64,000 nucleotides of DNA from Bog-756 sp963824645. GTDB lineage: Bacteria; Actinomycetota; Acidimicrobiia; Acidimicrobiales; RAAP-2. Positions 33,751 to 43,259 of this stretch are shown here, in pieces (positions within the stretch are counted from its first letter, which is position 1; every line of letters starts with the position of its first letter). The stretch spans positions 1 through 64,000 of the forward strand of contig CAWGQC010000011.1 in assembly GCA_963824645.1 (NCBI GenBank), written 5' to 3'. The notes below the pieces were generated by a model, which saw nothing but the letters and a program-made list of their open reading frames with translations, made no database searches and was not told where the DNA came from. Both the position numbers and the translations under genes were made by a program.

Positions 33751-35190
33751 ATGATCATCGGACTGACCATCGGACTTTTTATCGGCGCCATGGCGGGGGT
33801 GGCCGTGGGCCTGCTGCTGCGGATGGGCCGGGTGGCCGCCGCCCACACGGCCGAGGCCCGCTTGGGCGACGCCCTCGAGCTCAACCGGGCCCTCACCGCT
33901 GAACGCGACGAATGGCGGGCCCGGCTCGACGGGCAGAGTCAACGGTCGACGTCGTTGGAGGCAGACGTGGCTCGTCTGGCCGCCGAACTCGATCATGAGA
34001 AGGAGTCGGCGGTGCTGCGGGCGGCCGGTCTGGCGGAGACCCGTCAGCAGCTGGCCGGCGAGTTCGCCCGGCTGTCGACCCAGGCCCTCCAGCAGAACAA
34101 CGCCCAGTTCCTGGAGCTGGCCGACACCAAGCTCAAGGAGAACCGACAGGCGGCCGACGGCGAGCTGGCCCACCGGCAGGAGGCCATCGAGCAGCTTCTC
34201 AAGCCGATCAGCGAGCAACTGGGCCGGTACGAGGCGGGCATCCAACGTCTCGAGGTGGAGCGGCAGCGCGCCTATACGACGCTGACTGAACAGATGAAGT
34301 ACCTGTCCACCTCGCATGACCAGCTGCAGAAGGAGACCCGCAATCTGGTCACGGCCCTCCGATCCCCGCAAACCCGCGGCCGTTGGGGCGAATTGCAGCT
34401 GCGACGGGTGGTCGAGATGGCCGGCATGCTCGAGCACTGCGACTTCGACGAACAGGTGACGTCGGATGCCGACAGTGGCCGCCTCCGGCCCGACATGGTG
34501 GTGCACCTTCCCGGGGGTCGGAACGTGGCCGTCGACGCCAAGGTGCCGATGCAGGCGTTCCTGGACGCCAACGAGGCCGACGACGAAGGGCTGCGCCGGA
34601 GCTGCCTGGCCAGTCACGGTCGTCAGATGAAGGCGCACGTCGACGCGCTGGCCAAAAAGGAGTACTGGAAGCGGATCGATCCGTCACCGGAATTCGTGGT
34701 GGCCTTCATCCCCGGCGACCCGCTTCTGACCGCCGCCCTCGAGCATGAACCCGGGCTCATGGAGCACGCCGTGGCCAACCACGTGCTGTTGGCCACGCCC
34801 ACCTCCCTCATCGCCCTGCTGCGGGCCGTGGCCTACGGCTGGCAACAGGACTCACTGGCCGAGAACGCCCGGCAGATCCAGCGTGACGGCGCGCTGCTCT
34901 ACGAGAGGCTGTCCCTCCTGGGTGAACATTTCGCCGGTGTGGGCAAAGGCCTCAACGGCGCAGTGGCCGCCTACAACAAGGCGGTCGGCTCGCTGGAGAC
35001 GAGAGTGCTGGTCACCGCTCGCCGGTTCGTGGAGAAGGGTGTGGTGGCGGCGGGCGAAAAGGAATTGCCCCGCCCGGTCCCGGTCGACGCCATGACCCGC
35101 CCGCTCCAGTCCCCCGAACTGAGCGGCTCACCCCTCCCCTTCCCCGAGCTCGAAGATGCTGTGTCCGTCGGCTTTGAGTCGGTTGACTGA
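33751..35190 (+). CDS. rmuC: RmuC-family DNA recombination protein
   Basis: It begins with a membrane-anchor helix (IIGLTIGLFIGAMAGVAVGLLL), then a long coiled coil (about residues 40-190), then the RmuC nuclease-like domain with RGRWGELQLRRVVEMAGM, VAVDAKVPMQAFLDA and the YGWQQDSLAENARQI segment. RmuC limits inversions at short repeats in E. coli; the mechanism is not settled. The ATG at 33751 is preceded by GAGGAGGG. It is divergent from the NDH-2-like gene. Confidence 0.88.
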   Translation: MIIGLTIGLFIGAMAGVAVGLLLRMGRVAAAHTAEARLGDALELNRALTAERDEWRARLDGQSQRSTSLEADVARLAAELDHEKESAVLRAAGLAETRQQLAGEFARLSTQALQQNNAQFLELADTKLKENRQAADGELAHRQEAIEQLLKPISEQLGRYEAGIQRLEVERQRAYTTLTEQMKYLSTSHDQLQKETRNLVTALRSPQTRGRWGELQLRRVVEMAGMLEHCDFDEQVTSDADSGRLRPDMVVHLPGGRNVAVDAKVPMQAFLDANEADDEGLRRSCLASHGRQMKAHVDALAKKEYWKRIDPSPEFVVAFIPGDPLLTAALEHEPGLMEHAVANHVLLATPTSLIALLRAVAYGWQQDSLAENARQIQRDGALLYERLSLLGEHFAGVGKGLNGAVAAYNKAVGSLETRVLVTARRFVEKGVVAAGEKELPRPVPVDAMTRPLQSPELSGSPLPFPELEDAVSVGFESVD

Positions 35191-35455
35191 GATGACCGTG
35201 CTCTTGCCGACGGTCTCTCCCGGCCCTCGGATCGGAGTGCTGTTGACGCCTTTCGGCGCCTTAGAGAGGCTTTCGTGCCCGCCCTCGTAGTGCCCGATTA
35301 CCGACAGAGTCGCAGTTGGGACGCGCTCTCAGCCCGTTCCAAGGTCGCCAAGTGCTAAAACAAAGCGGGACGTGTCGACCTTTCCCATCAACACCGACAG
35401 GTTCGGAGTCGAGAAGGTAGGGCGAACCATTGCCTGAGCGAAAGGGAGACTGGAC
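35191..35455. other. Gap upstream of sqdB
   Basis: No gene is visible in 265 bp. It includes AAAGGGAGA ahead of the sqdB GTG and a TTGACG at 35242-35247 without a convincing -10 partner. Confidence 0.35.
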
Positions 35456-36691
35456 GTGAACATCCTGGTTTTGGGCGGGGACGGTTATCTCGGATGGCCC
35501 ACCGCCCTCTATCTGTCGCGACGAGGACATCGGGTGGGAGTGGTCGACAACTTTGCCCGCCGTGGCTACGACCTCGAGATGGGCGTCGACAGTCTGGTGC
35601 CCATCGCCGGGTTGCAGCAGCGGGTGCGACGCTGGCGCGAGATCGCCGGTCTCGATCTTGATGTGTTCGTCGGCGATCTGACCGATCCGACCTTCGTGAC
35701 CGAGACGCTGGCTTCCTTCCAGCCCGAGGCGGTGGTCCACTTCGCCGAGCAGAGGTCGGCGCCCTACTCGATGATCGACCGGAAACATGCGGTCTATACC
35801 CAGATCAACAATGTGGCCGGCACTCTCAATCTGCTCTATGCCATCGCCGCTCAAGACCGCGACATCCACTTGGTGAAGCTGGGCACCATGGGTGAGTACG
35901 GCACACCCAACATCGACATCGAAGAAGGCTTCATCGAGATCACCCACAAGGGTCGGACCGACGTGATGCCTTATCCGAAGCAGCCCGGATCCTTCTACCA
36001 CCTGTCCAAGGTGCACGACAGTGCCAACATCATGTTTGCCTGTCGCATCTGGGACATCCGGGCCACCGACCTCAACCAGGGGATCGTCTACGGGCACGAG
36101 ACCGAGGAAACCGGTCTCCATCCCGATCTGGCCACCCGGTTCGACTACGACGGCGTCTTCGGGACGGTGCTCAACCGCTTCTGTGTGCAGGCTGTCACCG
36201 GGCATCCCCTCACCGTGTACGGCGCCGGAGGCCAGACGAGAGGAATGTTGAACATCCTCGACACGCTGGCCTGCGTGGAGCTGGCGCTCGAGACTCCCGC
36301 CGAGCGGGGCGAGTTCCGCGTCTTCAATCAGTTCACCGAGTCCTATTCGGTGGCCGAAATGGCCGATCTGGTGGCCGCCGAGTTCTCCGGGCACGCCGTG
36401 ATCGAGAACGCACCGGACCCCCGGGTGGAGAAGGAGGACCACTACTACCGGGCGGCCCACACCAAACTGTTGGACCTCGGACTGGTGCCCCACCTCCTTA
36501 CCTCTTCGGTCATCCAGTCGATGCTGGGCCTGGCCGAAAAGTACAAGGAGAACGTCAACGTCGAGGCCATCCGCCCGACCGTCGACTGGCGCAGCACGGA
36601 GAGCGATCTGGTCACCTCCCTCTCCGGTCACCCGCACCACGGCGCCGCTCCTTCAGCCACGGTCCAGGCCACCGAGCGGACCCACCGCTAG
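35456..36691 (+). CDS. sqdB: UDP-sulfoquinovose synthase-like protein (SqdB)
   Basis: This extended SDR makes UDP-sulfoquinovose from UDP-glucose and sulfite for sulfolipid headgroups. NAD motif GGDGYLGWPTALYL is at residues 7-20. The family-specific stretch LGTMGEYGTPNIDIEEG places T144 and E147 at the active site. QPGSFYHLSKVHDS holds Tyr181 and Lys185. GIVYGHETEET and the C-terminal domain also fit SQD1-type enzymes. It has 411 residues. The start is the GTG at 35456, after AAAGGGAGA. No glycosyltransferase partner (SqdX/SqdD) is adjacent, so the end product, sulfolipid or another sulfoquinovosyl glycan, is open. Confidence 0.85.
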   Translation: MNILVLGGDGYLGWPTALYLSRRGHRVGVVDNFARRGYDLEMGVDSLVPIAGLQQRVRRWREIAGLDLDVFVGDLTDPTFVTETLASFQPEAVVHFAEQRSAPYSMIDRKHAVYTQINNVAGTLNLLYAIAAQDRDIHLVKLGTMGEYGTPNIDIEEGFIEITHKGRTDVMPYPKQPGSFYHLSKVHDSANIMFACRIWDIRATDLNQGIVYGHETEETGLHPDLATRFDYDGVFGTVLNRFCVQAVTGHPLTVYGAGGQTRGMLNILDTLACVELALETPAERGEFRVFNQFTESYSVAEMADLVAAEFSGHAVIENAPDPRVEKEDHYYRAAHTKLLDLGLVPHLLTSSVIQSMLGLAEKYKENVNVEAIRPTVDWRSTESDLVTSLSGHPHHGAAPSATVQATERTHR

Positions 36692-36820
36692 GGGACGTCG
36701 CCCCGGGTCGGGGTGTCGAACCGGCACCCGAGGCCACGAGGTCGGAAGCCGGCACCCAGGCCGGACTGAGCGGATCGGCCGGTCGGTCGGTGCGGGATGG
36801 CGCGCACTATCGTCTCCCCG

Positions 36821-38056
36821 ATGCCCAGCTCCCGACGGAGACTCCGCCGCTCCGTCGCCCGCCGCCGGCGGGGGAGGATCCTGGTCATGGCCGTCGTGGG
36901 TGCTCTGGTGGCCGTGGTGGTCATCGGTTCGGTGTCGGAGATCAGTGCCCAATCGGCCGGCTACCGCCGGGCCACCGATACGGCATACAGCCAGCTGGCC
37001 TCCATCGTGGTCGAGGATTCCAACCAGACGGGAGACCAACTGGCCTCGTTGATGGCCTCGGCCGCCCAGCTTCCCGACGGCCCGGTTGTACCGAACGGAT
37101 CCGGCGTGCAGCCGTTGGCGGCGGGAACCAGTAGGACCGCCCGCGCCCGCCTGCAACAGGGGCTGGACCAGGCCGTGGCCGCCTCCAGCCAGCAAGCCGT
37201 CCGGGCCCGGTCCTTGGTGCCGCCCTACCCGACCGGATCGGTGAGCCCCCGGTTCATCGCTGTCATGAGGGCGCGTGCCGCCAGTACCTCCCGCCTCCGT
37301 TCCATCATCGACGGCCTGTTGGGCATGGAGCCCCTGCCCGTCGCCGGTTCTCCACCGGCCGCCGCCCACAGCCCGCCCCCCGCCCCCCTCTCGGTAGCCC
37401 AGGCGGCGCCGGCCATGGCCGTGGTGGGACAGGCCCTGTACTACGCCGACAGTGCCTACGGAGACCTGGTCGCCTACGTCCGTCGGGAGCACATACCGGT
37501 GCGGCTGCCCCCCTCGCACTGGGTGTCATCGCCGCCGGCCAGCGCCCCGCTGGGTCCCCAGTCCCTGGGCGCCACGGCCTCTGCTCTGTCCGCGTCGCCA
37601 GTCATGGCCCCGTGGCACCAGATGGTCATCACGGCCATCGGACTCACGCCCCCGGCGGTGACCACCGGGGCGGCCGGACTGGCCAACACCGATTGCCAGA
37701 ATCCGGCGTCCACGGCCGCCTCCGCCACCCCGACGGTGCTGCCCCCGACCACATCGGTCAGTGTGGCGGCCACCGTGACCAACTGTGGCACGGTAACCGA
37801 AACCGGGGTCACCGTTACCCAGACGCTGACCCTGGCCGATCCGCCCGGCACCAAACCACCATCAGCCGGCGCTCGTGGCGGGCGGTCCCACACCACGGTC
37901 ACCCTGCCATCGGGTGGGTCGGTCGCCCTCGCTCTGCCCGCCATGACCGTGGCCACCGGGCACCTCTACAACCTGGTCGTGGCTATCGACCTGCCTCCGG
38001 GTCAGACCATCCCATCGGGCTCCAGTCAGGCCTTCCTAGTACAGATCTCGAGTTGA
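36821..38056 (+). CDS. Membrane-anchored extracytoplasmic protein of unknown function
   Basis: I do not recognise the family. The N-terminus is strongly basic (PSSRRRLRRSVARRRRGR), followed by one hydrophobic helix (VMAVVGALVAVVVIGSV). After that comes an alanine/serine/proline-rich exported body with helical stretches (SQLASIVVEDSNQTGDQLASL) and a C-terminal beta-sandwich-like region (SVAATVTNCGTVTETGVTVTQ) resembling a CARDB/DUF11-type fold. I prefer the ATG at 36821 because TATCGT ends 7 nt before it; an ATG at 36797 would add eight residues. It may act in the envelope, but no function can be given. Confidence 0.7.
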   Translation: MPSSRRRLRRSVARRRRGRILVMAVVGALVAVVVIGSVSEISAQSAGYRRATDTAYSQLASIVVEDSNQTGDQLASLMASAAQLPDGPVVPNGSGVQPLAAGTSRTARARLQQGLDQAVAASSQQAVRARSLVPPYPTGSVSPRFIAVMRARAASTSRLRSIIDGLLGMEPLPVAGSPPAAAHSPPPAPLSVAQAAPAMAVVGQALYYADSAYGDLVAYVRREHIPVRLPPSHWVSSPPASAPLGPQSLGATASALSASPVMAPWHQMVITAIGLTPPAVTTGAAGLANTDCQNPASTAASATPTVLPPTTSVSVAATVTNCGTVTETGVTVTQTLTLADPPGTKPPSAGARGGRSHTTVTLPSGGSVALALPAMTVATGHLYNLVVAIDLPPGQTIPSGSSQAFLVQISS

Positions 38057-38190
38057 GGGGCTGGCGCCAACCCGGAGGTGACCCGTGGTGGGGGAGCTGC
38101 CCTCCATCTCCCAGCTGGTCAGTACCGGGGGGTGTGGATCTAGGATTGAGCGCAGGACGAAGGACGTGACGACAGAAGGGTTGAGGATCA

Positions 38191-39462
38191 GTGGCCGAGA
38201 GCATCACGATCACCGATAACCGGAGCGGTGAGTCCCTCGAGATCCCCATCGAGAACGGGGGGGTCTCGGCCGCTCAGTGGTCGAAGCTCCTGCCGGGCAT
38301 CTGGTTCTTCGACCCGGCCTTCGTGTCCACGGCAGCCTGCGAGAGCTCGATCACCTATCTCGACGGCGAAGAGGGAATCCTCCGTTACCGGGGTTACCCC
38401 ATCGAGCAATTGGCCGAGAATTCGACCTATCTGGAGGTGGCGTACCTGCTCTTGAACGGCGAGCTCCCCACCGCCGGACAGTTCAACCAGTGGGAGAGCG
38501 AGATCACGCTCCACACCTTCATCCACGAAAACGTACGGAAGCGGTTCCTCGAGGGCTTCCACTACGACGCCCACCCCATGGGCATGCTGGTGTCGGCGGT
38601 GGCCGCCCTGTCTACCTTCTACGGCGACGCCAAGGACATCTTCGACATCGAGTCACGCCACAAGCAGATCATCCGGCTCATCGCCAAGATGCCGACCCTG
38701 GCCGCCGCCGCCCATCGCTTCAGCGTGGGCATGCCGTTCGTCTACCCCGATAATTCGCTTCCTTTCACCTCCAACTTCCTCTCCATGATGTGGAAGATCG
38801 CCGAACCCCGGTTCGAAGCCGATCCGATCCTGGCCCGCGCCCTCGATGTGCTGTTCATCCTCCATGCCGACCACGAGCAGAACTGTTCGACCACGGCCAT
38901 GCGGGTGGTCGGTTCCTCGCACGCCGACCCGTACTCCGCCTGCGCCGCCGCCGCCGCCGCCCTCTACGGACCCCGTCACGGCGGTGCCAACGAGGCGGTC
39001 ATCCGTATGCTCACCGACATCGGTTCACTGGAGAACGTCGAACCCTTCATCGCCAGCGTCAAGGAAGGGTCGGGGGGACTGCTCCAGGGGTTCGGCCACC
39101 GGGTCTACAAGAGCTACGACCCGCGAGCCAAGATCATCAAGCGCACCGCCGACCAGGTGTTCGAGATCACCGGCAAGAACCCCCTTTTGGACATCGCCCT
39201 CAAGCTCGAGGAGATCGCCCTTCAGGACGACTACTTCATCTCCCGCAAGCTGTACCCCAATGTCGACTTCTATTCCGGACTGATCTACCAGGCCATGGGG
39301 TTCCCCCTCGAGATGTTTCCGGTCCTGTTCGCCATCCCCCGCACCGCTGGCTGGCTGGCCCATTGGCAGGAGATGCTGGACCAGGACTCCAAGATCGCCC
39401 GGCCCCGCCAGCTCTACATCGGTGCCGACCCCCGCGACTACGTACCCATCGGCGCCCGCTGA
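38191..39462 (+). CDS. gltA: Citrate synthase
   Basis: This enzyme condenses acetyl-CoA and oxaloacetate. Catalytic His residues lie in ILHADHEQNCSTT and GFGHRVYKSYDPRA, and the catalytic Asp in NVDFYSGL, all expected for type II citrate synthase. It has 423 residues, with an N-terminal beta segment (SITYLDGEEGILRYRGYPIE). The start is GTG with GAGGAT just upstream, and a possible -10 box TAGGAT lies near 38141, so unlike many neighbours this gene has a leader. It competes with thiolase for acetyl-CoA. Confidence 0.95.
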   Translation: MAESITITDNRSGESLEIPIENGGVSAAQWSKLLPGIWFFDPAFVSTAACESSITYLDGEEGILRYRGYPIEQLAENSTYLEVAYLLLNGELPTAGQFNQWESEITLHTFIHENVRKRFLEGFHYDAHPMGMLVSAVAALSTFYGDAKDIFDIESRHKQIIRLIAKMPTLAAAAHRFSVGMPFVYPDNSLPFTSNFLSMMWKIAEPRFEADPILARALDVLFILHADHEQNCSTTAMRVVGSSHADPYSACAAAAAALYGPRHGGANEAVIRMLTDIGSLENVEPFIASVKEGSGGLLQGFGHRVYKSYDPRAKIIKRTADQVFEITGKNPLLDIALKLEEIALQDDYFISRKLYPNVDFYSGLIYQAMGFPLEMFPVLFAIPRTAGWLAHWQEMLDQDSKIARPRQLYIGADPRDYVPIGAR

Positions 39463-39490
39463 GTCCACCCACTGGCGACTAGCCGCCGAC

Positions 39491-40351
39491 TCACGATTCG
39501 GTGGTGCCCTCGCGTACGCGCATGAGTCCCTCCTGGACCATCGACACCACCAGAGCCCCCTCCCGGGTGAACAGGAAGCCCCGGGCCAGCCCCCGGGCTC
39601 CGTAGGCGCTGGGGGAGTCCATGTCGTAGAGCAACCAGTGGTCGGCGCGGAACGGTCGGTGGAACCACATGCAGTGATCGAGGCTGGCCCCCATGAAGTT
39701 GGCGTCGTCCCAGTTCACGTCATGGGGAGCCAGGATGGTGTCGAACAAGGACATGTCCGAGGCGTAGGCGGCGATGCAGGCGTGGAGCAGGGGGTCGTCG
39801 GGGAGCGTTCCGTCGGCCCGGATCCACAGGCGTTGGACCGGCTCCTTGCCCACCTTGTGACTGAAGGGCAGCTCGCCGATGTGACGCTGGTCGATGGGAT
39901 GAGGCCGTTCGAACCAGTCCCCGAGGGCTTCGCGGTACGGCTCCAGCCTGGTCTCCAACGATTCGAGGCTCTCCGGCGGAGGGACGTCGGGCATCGGGAA
40001 CTGATGGGAGAGGCCCGGCTCGTCGACGTGGAATGAGGCCGACAGGTTGAAGATGGCCCGTCCGTGCTGGATGGCGACGACTCGTCGGGTGGTGAACGAG
40101 CGGCCGTCACGTATGCGGTCCACCTCGTAGAGGATGGGAGCGGTGGGGTCCCCGGGTCGCAGGAAATAGGCGTGCAAGGAGTGTGGCCGTCCGACGTCAA
40201 CCGTCCGTCCGGCCGCCATCAGTGACTGAGCAGCCACCTGTCCGCCGAACACCCGCTGACGGTCCTCATGGGGGCTGACCCCCCGGAAGATGTTGACCTC
40301 GATGGGCTCGAGATCGAGGAGGTCGACGAGAAAATCGAGGGCACTGCTCAC
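39491..40351 (-). CDS. tesB: Acyl-CoA thioesterase II
   Basis: This double-hotdog thioesterase of 286 residues hydrolyses acyl-CoA. The first hotdog includes VFGGQVAAQSLMAAG, and the Asp/Thr/Gln catalytic network typical of TesB is suggested by HDVNWDDANFMGASLDHCMWF in the second (quoted only as a landmark). The start is GTG with GGATGGAGG upstream. It is convergent with citrate synthase and divergent from the GH1 gene. It may tune acyl-CoA pools. Confidence 0.9.
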   Translation of the reverse strand: MSSALDFLVDLLDLEPIEVNIFRGVSPHEDRQRVFGGQVAAQSLMAAGRTVDVGRPHSLHAYFLRPGDPTAPILYEVDRIRDGRSFTTRRVVAIQHGRAIFNLSASFHVDEPGLSHQFPMPDVPPPESLESLETRLEPYREALGDWFERPHPIDQRHIGELPFSHKVGKEPVQRLWIRADGTLPDDPLLHACIAAYASDMSLFDTILAPHDVNWDDANFMGASLDHCMWFHRPFRADHWLLYDMDSPSAYGARGLARGFLFTREGALVVSMVQEGLMRVREGTTES

Positions 40352-40436
40352 GCCTCCATCCTTTCAGGTGGGGGCGCAGCGTTCCGGCGACAGGCCGTCC
40401 TCCACTGGCCCCCGGCTCCCGCTACGGTTTCCGGCC

Positions 40437-41606
40437 ATGCCCCGTGACTTCCCCGCCGGCTTCGTCTGGGGTACGGCCACGTCAGCCCACCAGATCGAAG
40501 GGGGCAACGTCAACAATGACTGGTGGGCCTTCGAACACGACCCCGGGTCGGGATGCGTGGATGTGAGCGGTGACGCCTGCGATTCCTTCAATCGCTACGC
40601 CGAGGACATCGCCATGGTGGCCCGGCTCGGGTTCTCGTCCTACCGTTTCTCCCTCGAATGGAGCCGGATCGAACCCGAAGAAGGAGAGTTCTCGCTGGTC
40701 GCGCTGGACCACTACCGGCGGATGACGGCGACCTGTCACGAGCACGGGATCCTCCCCGTGGTGACCTTCCACCACTTCACCCAGCCCCGCTGGCTGGCCG
40801 CCGCCGGGTCCTGGGAGTCCCCGGACGCCCCCGACCTCTTCGCCCGGTTCTGCCAGCGGACCACGGCCCACCTGGGCGACCTGATCGGGATGGCGGCCAC
40901 CCTCAACGAGCCCAACATCGTGGCCACCATGGGGTGGCGTTACGGGATCTTTCCTCCCCAGGTGCAAGACAGGGAGCGGCGCAGCCGGGTCAACGACGCC
41001 CTTATCGCCGCCCACCGCTCGGCCGTCGACATGATCCGCTCGGGCCCCGGCTCCTTTCCGGTGGGGCTCGTGCTGTCCATGGCCGACTTTCAGGTTCAAC
41101 CGGGAGGTGATGCCTGGCTCGAACGTATTCGGCGTCCCACGGAGGATGTCTTTCTCGAGGCGACCGGCGGCGACGATTTCATCGGCGTCCAGACCTATAC
41201 CCGGACCCGGGTGGGGCCGGATGGGTCGATGGGCGGGGAGGAGGGCGTGCCCACCACTCAGATGGGCTACGAGTTCTGGCCCGAGGCCCTCGAGGGCACC
41301 ATCCGTCGGGCGTGGGAGAAGACCGGTCACCTGCCGGTGTACGTCACCGAGAACGGGATCGGGACCGACGACGACAAGGCCCGGATCGATTACGTGAGGC
41401 GGGCGCTGTCGGGCCTGCAGCGTTGTCTGGACGACGGGATCGACGTGCGGGGCTACTTCTACTGGAGCTTGCTCGACAACTTCGAGTGGGTGCTGGGCTA
41501 CCGGCCCACCTTCGGGCTGGTGGAGGTGGACCGCCAGACATTCGAGCGAAGGCCCAAACCGAGCGCCTCCTGGCTCGGGGCCATCGCCCGGTCCAATACC
41601 CTTTGA
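40437..41606 (+). CDS. Glycoside hydrolase family 1 beta-glucosidase
   Basis: This 389-residue GH1 enzyme removes terminal beta-linked sugars with retention. Substrate-site motif FVWGTATSAHQIEGG is at the start, the acid/base is E158 in TLNEPN, and the nucleophile Glu is in YVTENGIG. SLLDNFEWVLGY near the end also fits GH1. It is a little shorter than the usual 440-480 residues. No signal peptide is seen, so it acts inside the cell. TACGGT ends 8 nt before the ATG (leaderless). An earlier in-frame start would overlap tesB and is not credible. Confidence 0.92.
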   Translation: MPRDFPAGFVWGTATSAHQIEGGNVNNDWWAFEHDPGSGCVDVSGDACDSFNRYAEDIAMVARLGFSSYRFSLEWSRIEPEEGEFSLVALDHYRRMTATCHEHGILPVVTFHHFTQPRWLAAAGSWESPDAPDLFARFCQRTTAHLGDLIGMAATLNEPNIVATMGWRYGIFPPQVQDRERRSRVNDALIAAHRSAVDMIRSGPGSFPVGLVLSMADFQVQPGGDAWLERIRRPTEDVFLEATGGDDFIGVQTYTRTRVGPDGSMGGEEGVPTTQMGYEFWPEALEGTIRRAWEKTGHLPVYVTENGIGTDDDKARIDYVRRALSGLQRCLDDGIDVRGYFYWSLLDNFEWVLGYRPTFGLVEVDRQTFERRPKPSASWLGAIARSNTL

Positions 41607-41677
41607 GCTGGGCATTCGTCCGATAGGGGTGGTGCCGTGCCGTCGGGCCGCCGATGTCGACGGCTAGGGTTTCTGCG

Positions 41678-42178
41678 ATGACCAGCCTGCCCACCCGCGC
41701 CGCGCACCTCTGGCAGAAGCGGGACACCCCCGAGGCCAAGAGGTTGTTCCGGTACACCATGGTGTCGGTGGTGTCGACGGTGGTCTCCTTCGGGGTGCTG
41801 GCTCTTGTCTTCGGCGTCCTCCATCTGTGGGGGGAGATCGGGAGCACGGTCTTCGCCAACGTGGTGGCCACGGTGCCGTCCTACTACCTGAACCGCATGT
41901 GGGTCTGGGGGAAGGGTGGGAAGTCGCACCTGATGAAGGAGATCGTTCCCTTCTGGGTGATGTCGGCGCTGGGCATCGTCGTGTCCATCGGCGGCGCCGC
42001 GGTGGCCCGTCACATCGGGATCGCCCACCACCTGAGCCACTTCGAACAGACCGTGGTGGTCCTGGTGGCCAACCTGATCTCGTTCGGGATCTTCTGGGTT
42101 CTCAAGTACCTGGTCTTCAACCGGCTGTTCCGCGTCCATCCCCTCGAGGACCTGGACGAGCTGGTGGAAGCGGCCTGA
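41678..42178 (+). CDS. GtrA-family membrane protein
   Basis: This small GtrA-like protein has four predicted membrane helices: YTMVSVVSTVVSFGVLALVF, a second ending with NVVATVPSYYLNRMWVW, WVMSALGIVVSIGGAAVA, and VVVLVANLISFGIFWVLKYL. Such proteins help move lipid-linked sugars across the membrane for cell-surface polysaccharides. TAGGGT ends 7 nt before the ATG at 41678, which supports this start over the ATG at 41654. It may work with the GtrA-independent mannosyltransferase encoded downstream, but no linkage is shown. Confidence 0.85.
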   Translation: MTSLPTRAAHLWQKRDTPEAKRLFRYTMVSVVSTVVSFGVLALVFGVLHLWGEIGSTVFANVVATVPSYYLNRMWVWGKGGKSHLMKEIVPFWVMSALGIVVSIGGAAVARHIGIAHHLSHFEQTVVVLVANLISFGIFWVLKYLVFNRLFRVHPLEDLDELVEAA

Positions 42179-42221
42179 GGGCCTGGTCGGCCCGGCGGGG
42201 TCGAAGGGGCAAGGGGACACG

Positions 42222-43004
42222 ATGACGGCCACTGTGTCCCAGAGCAGCACGGCGGTACTGGTGGTGGCCGTTTTTCTGGCCAGCGCGGTGGAGATGGTCG
42301 AGGCCCTCACCATCGTCCTGGCCGTCGGCCTCACCCGGGGGTGGCGAACGGCCCTGGCCGGTGTGGCCGTGGCCCTGGTCACCCTGGCCGCTCTGGTGGC
42401 GGTGACCGGTCCGACGCTCATCCACCTGGTGCCCCTGTCCCTGCTCCACCTCATCGTGGGGGCCCTGTTGCTGGTCTTCGGTCTGCAGTGGCTCCGGAAG
42501 GCGATCCTGCGGGCTTCGGGTCTCAAGGCCAAGCACGACGAGGACGCCATCTTCCAGGACCAGGTGGCCGAGCTGTCCGATCCGGCCACCGCGTCCGAGG
42601 GCGATGCCGCCGGATTTGCGGTGGCCTTCAAGGGTGTTTTCCTCGAAGGCCTGGAGGTGGTGGTCATCGTGATCACCCTGGGCGCGGCGGGAGGCCGGCT
42701 CGGCCTGGCCGCGGTGGCCGCCGGGGCCGCCGTGGTGGTGGTGGGACTGGTCGGCCTGGTGGTGGCCCGTCAGCTATCGGCGGTGCCCGAAAACAGCCTG
42801 AAGATGTCGGTCGGCCTCATGCTGGTGAGTTTCGGGACGTTCTATGCCGGCGAGGGGGTGGGGGTGCACTGGCCCGGTTCTGATCTGGCCATTCCGGTGC
42901 TGGTCGGTTTCTACGGTGCTGTGGCCTGGGTCCTGGTCCTGCGGTGCCGACCCCTCGCCGTCGTCCCCCGGGGGCGGACGCCGATCGGTGAGGGAAGCTC
43001 GTGA
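42222..43004 (+). CDS. Polytopic membrane protein, COG4280-like
   Basis: It has about seven hydrophobic helices in 260 residues. Two acidic repeats stand out: SAVEMVEALTIVLAVG in helix 1 and KGVFLEGLEVVVIVITLG in the middle. These recall the REGLE-type motifs of FTR1 iron permeases, but the conserved arginine is not there. Similar proteins are annotated only as predicted membrane proteins. The start is ATG with AAGGGG upstream. A small membrane protein overlaps its stop and probably works with it. Confidence 0.65.
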   Translation: MTATVSQSSTAVLVVAVFLASAVEMVEALTIVLAVGLTRGWRTALAGVAVALVTLAALVAVTGPTLIHLVPLSLLHLIVGALLLVFGLQWLRKAILRASGLKAKHDEDAIFQDQVAELSDPATASEGDAAGFAVAFKGVFLEGLEVVVIVITLGAAGGRLGLAAVAAGAAVVVVGLVGLVVARQLSAVPENSLKMSVGLMLVSFGTFYAGEGVGVHWPGSDLAIPVLVGFYGAVAWVLVLRCRPLAVVPRGRTPIGEGSS

Positions 43005-43255
43005 CGGATCCGGAACGGGCGGGCGGTGGGCTACCGGGATGGGGAGCTGTGACCAGGTTCGGGCGATTCTGGTGGCAGTTCCTCATCGGTGACACCCCCG
43101 AGCTGTTCCTGGGCGCCGTCGCCGTGGTGGGGGTCACCGCTCTGGTCTGCGTGGACCACGCCCTGCGCAGCCTGGCCAGCGCGGTCCTTCCCCTCCTGGT
43201 GGCCTGTGTCCTGTCCGCCTCGGTGTGGCGCGGCGCCCGGCGCCCGCCCCGGTGA
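43001..43255 (+). CDS. Small membrane protein paired with the COG4280-like gene
   Basis: This 84-residue protein has two hydrophobic helices (TPELFLGAVAVVGVTALVCV, LASAVLPLLVACVLSASVW) and a basic C-terminus. The GTG start overlaps the stop of the upstream gene, so synthesis is coupled. I do not recognise a family. Confidence 0.65.
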   Translation: MTDPERAGGGLPGWGAVTRFGRFWWQFLIGDTPELFLGAVAVVGVTALVCVDHALRSLASAVLPLLVACVLSASVWRGARRPPR

Positions 43256-43259
43256 CCGC

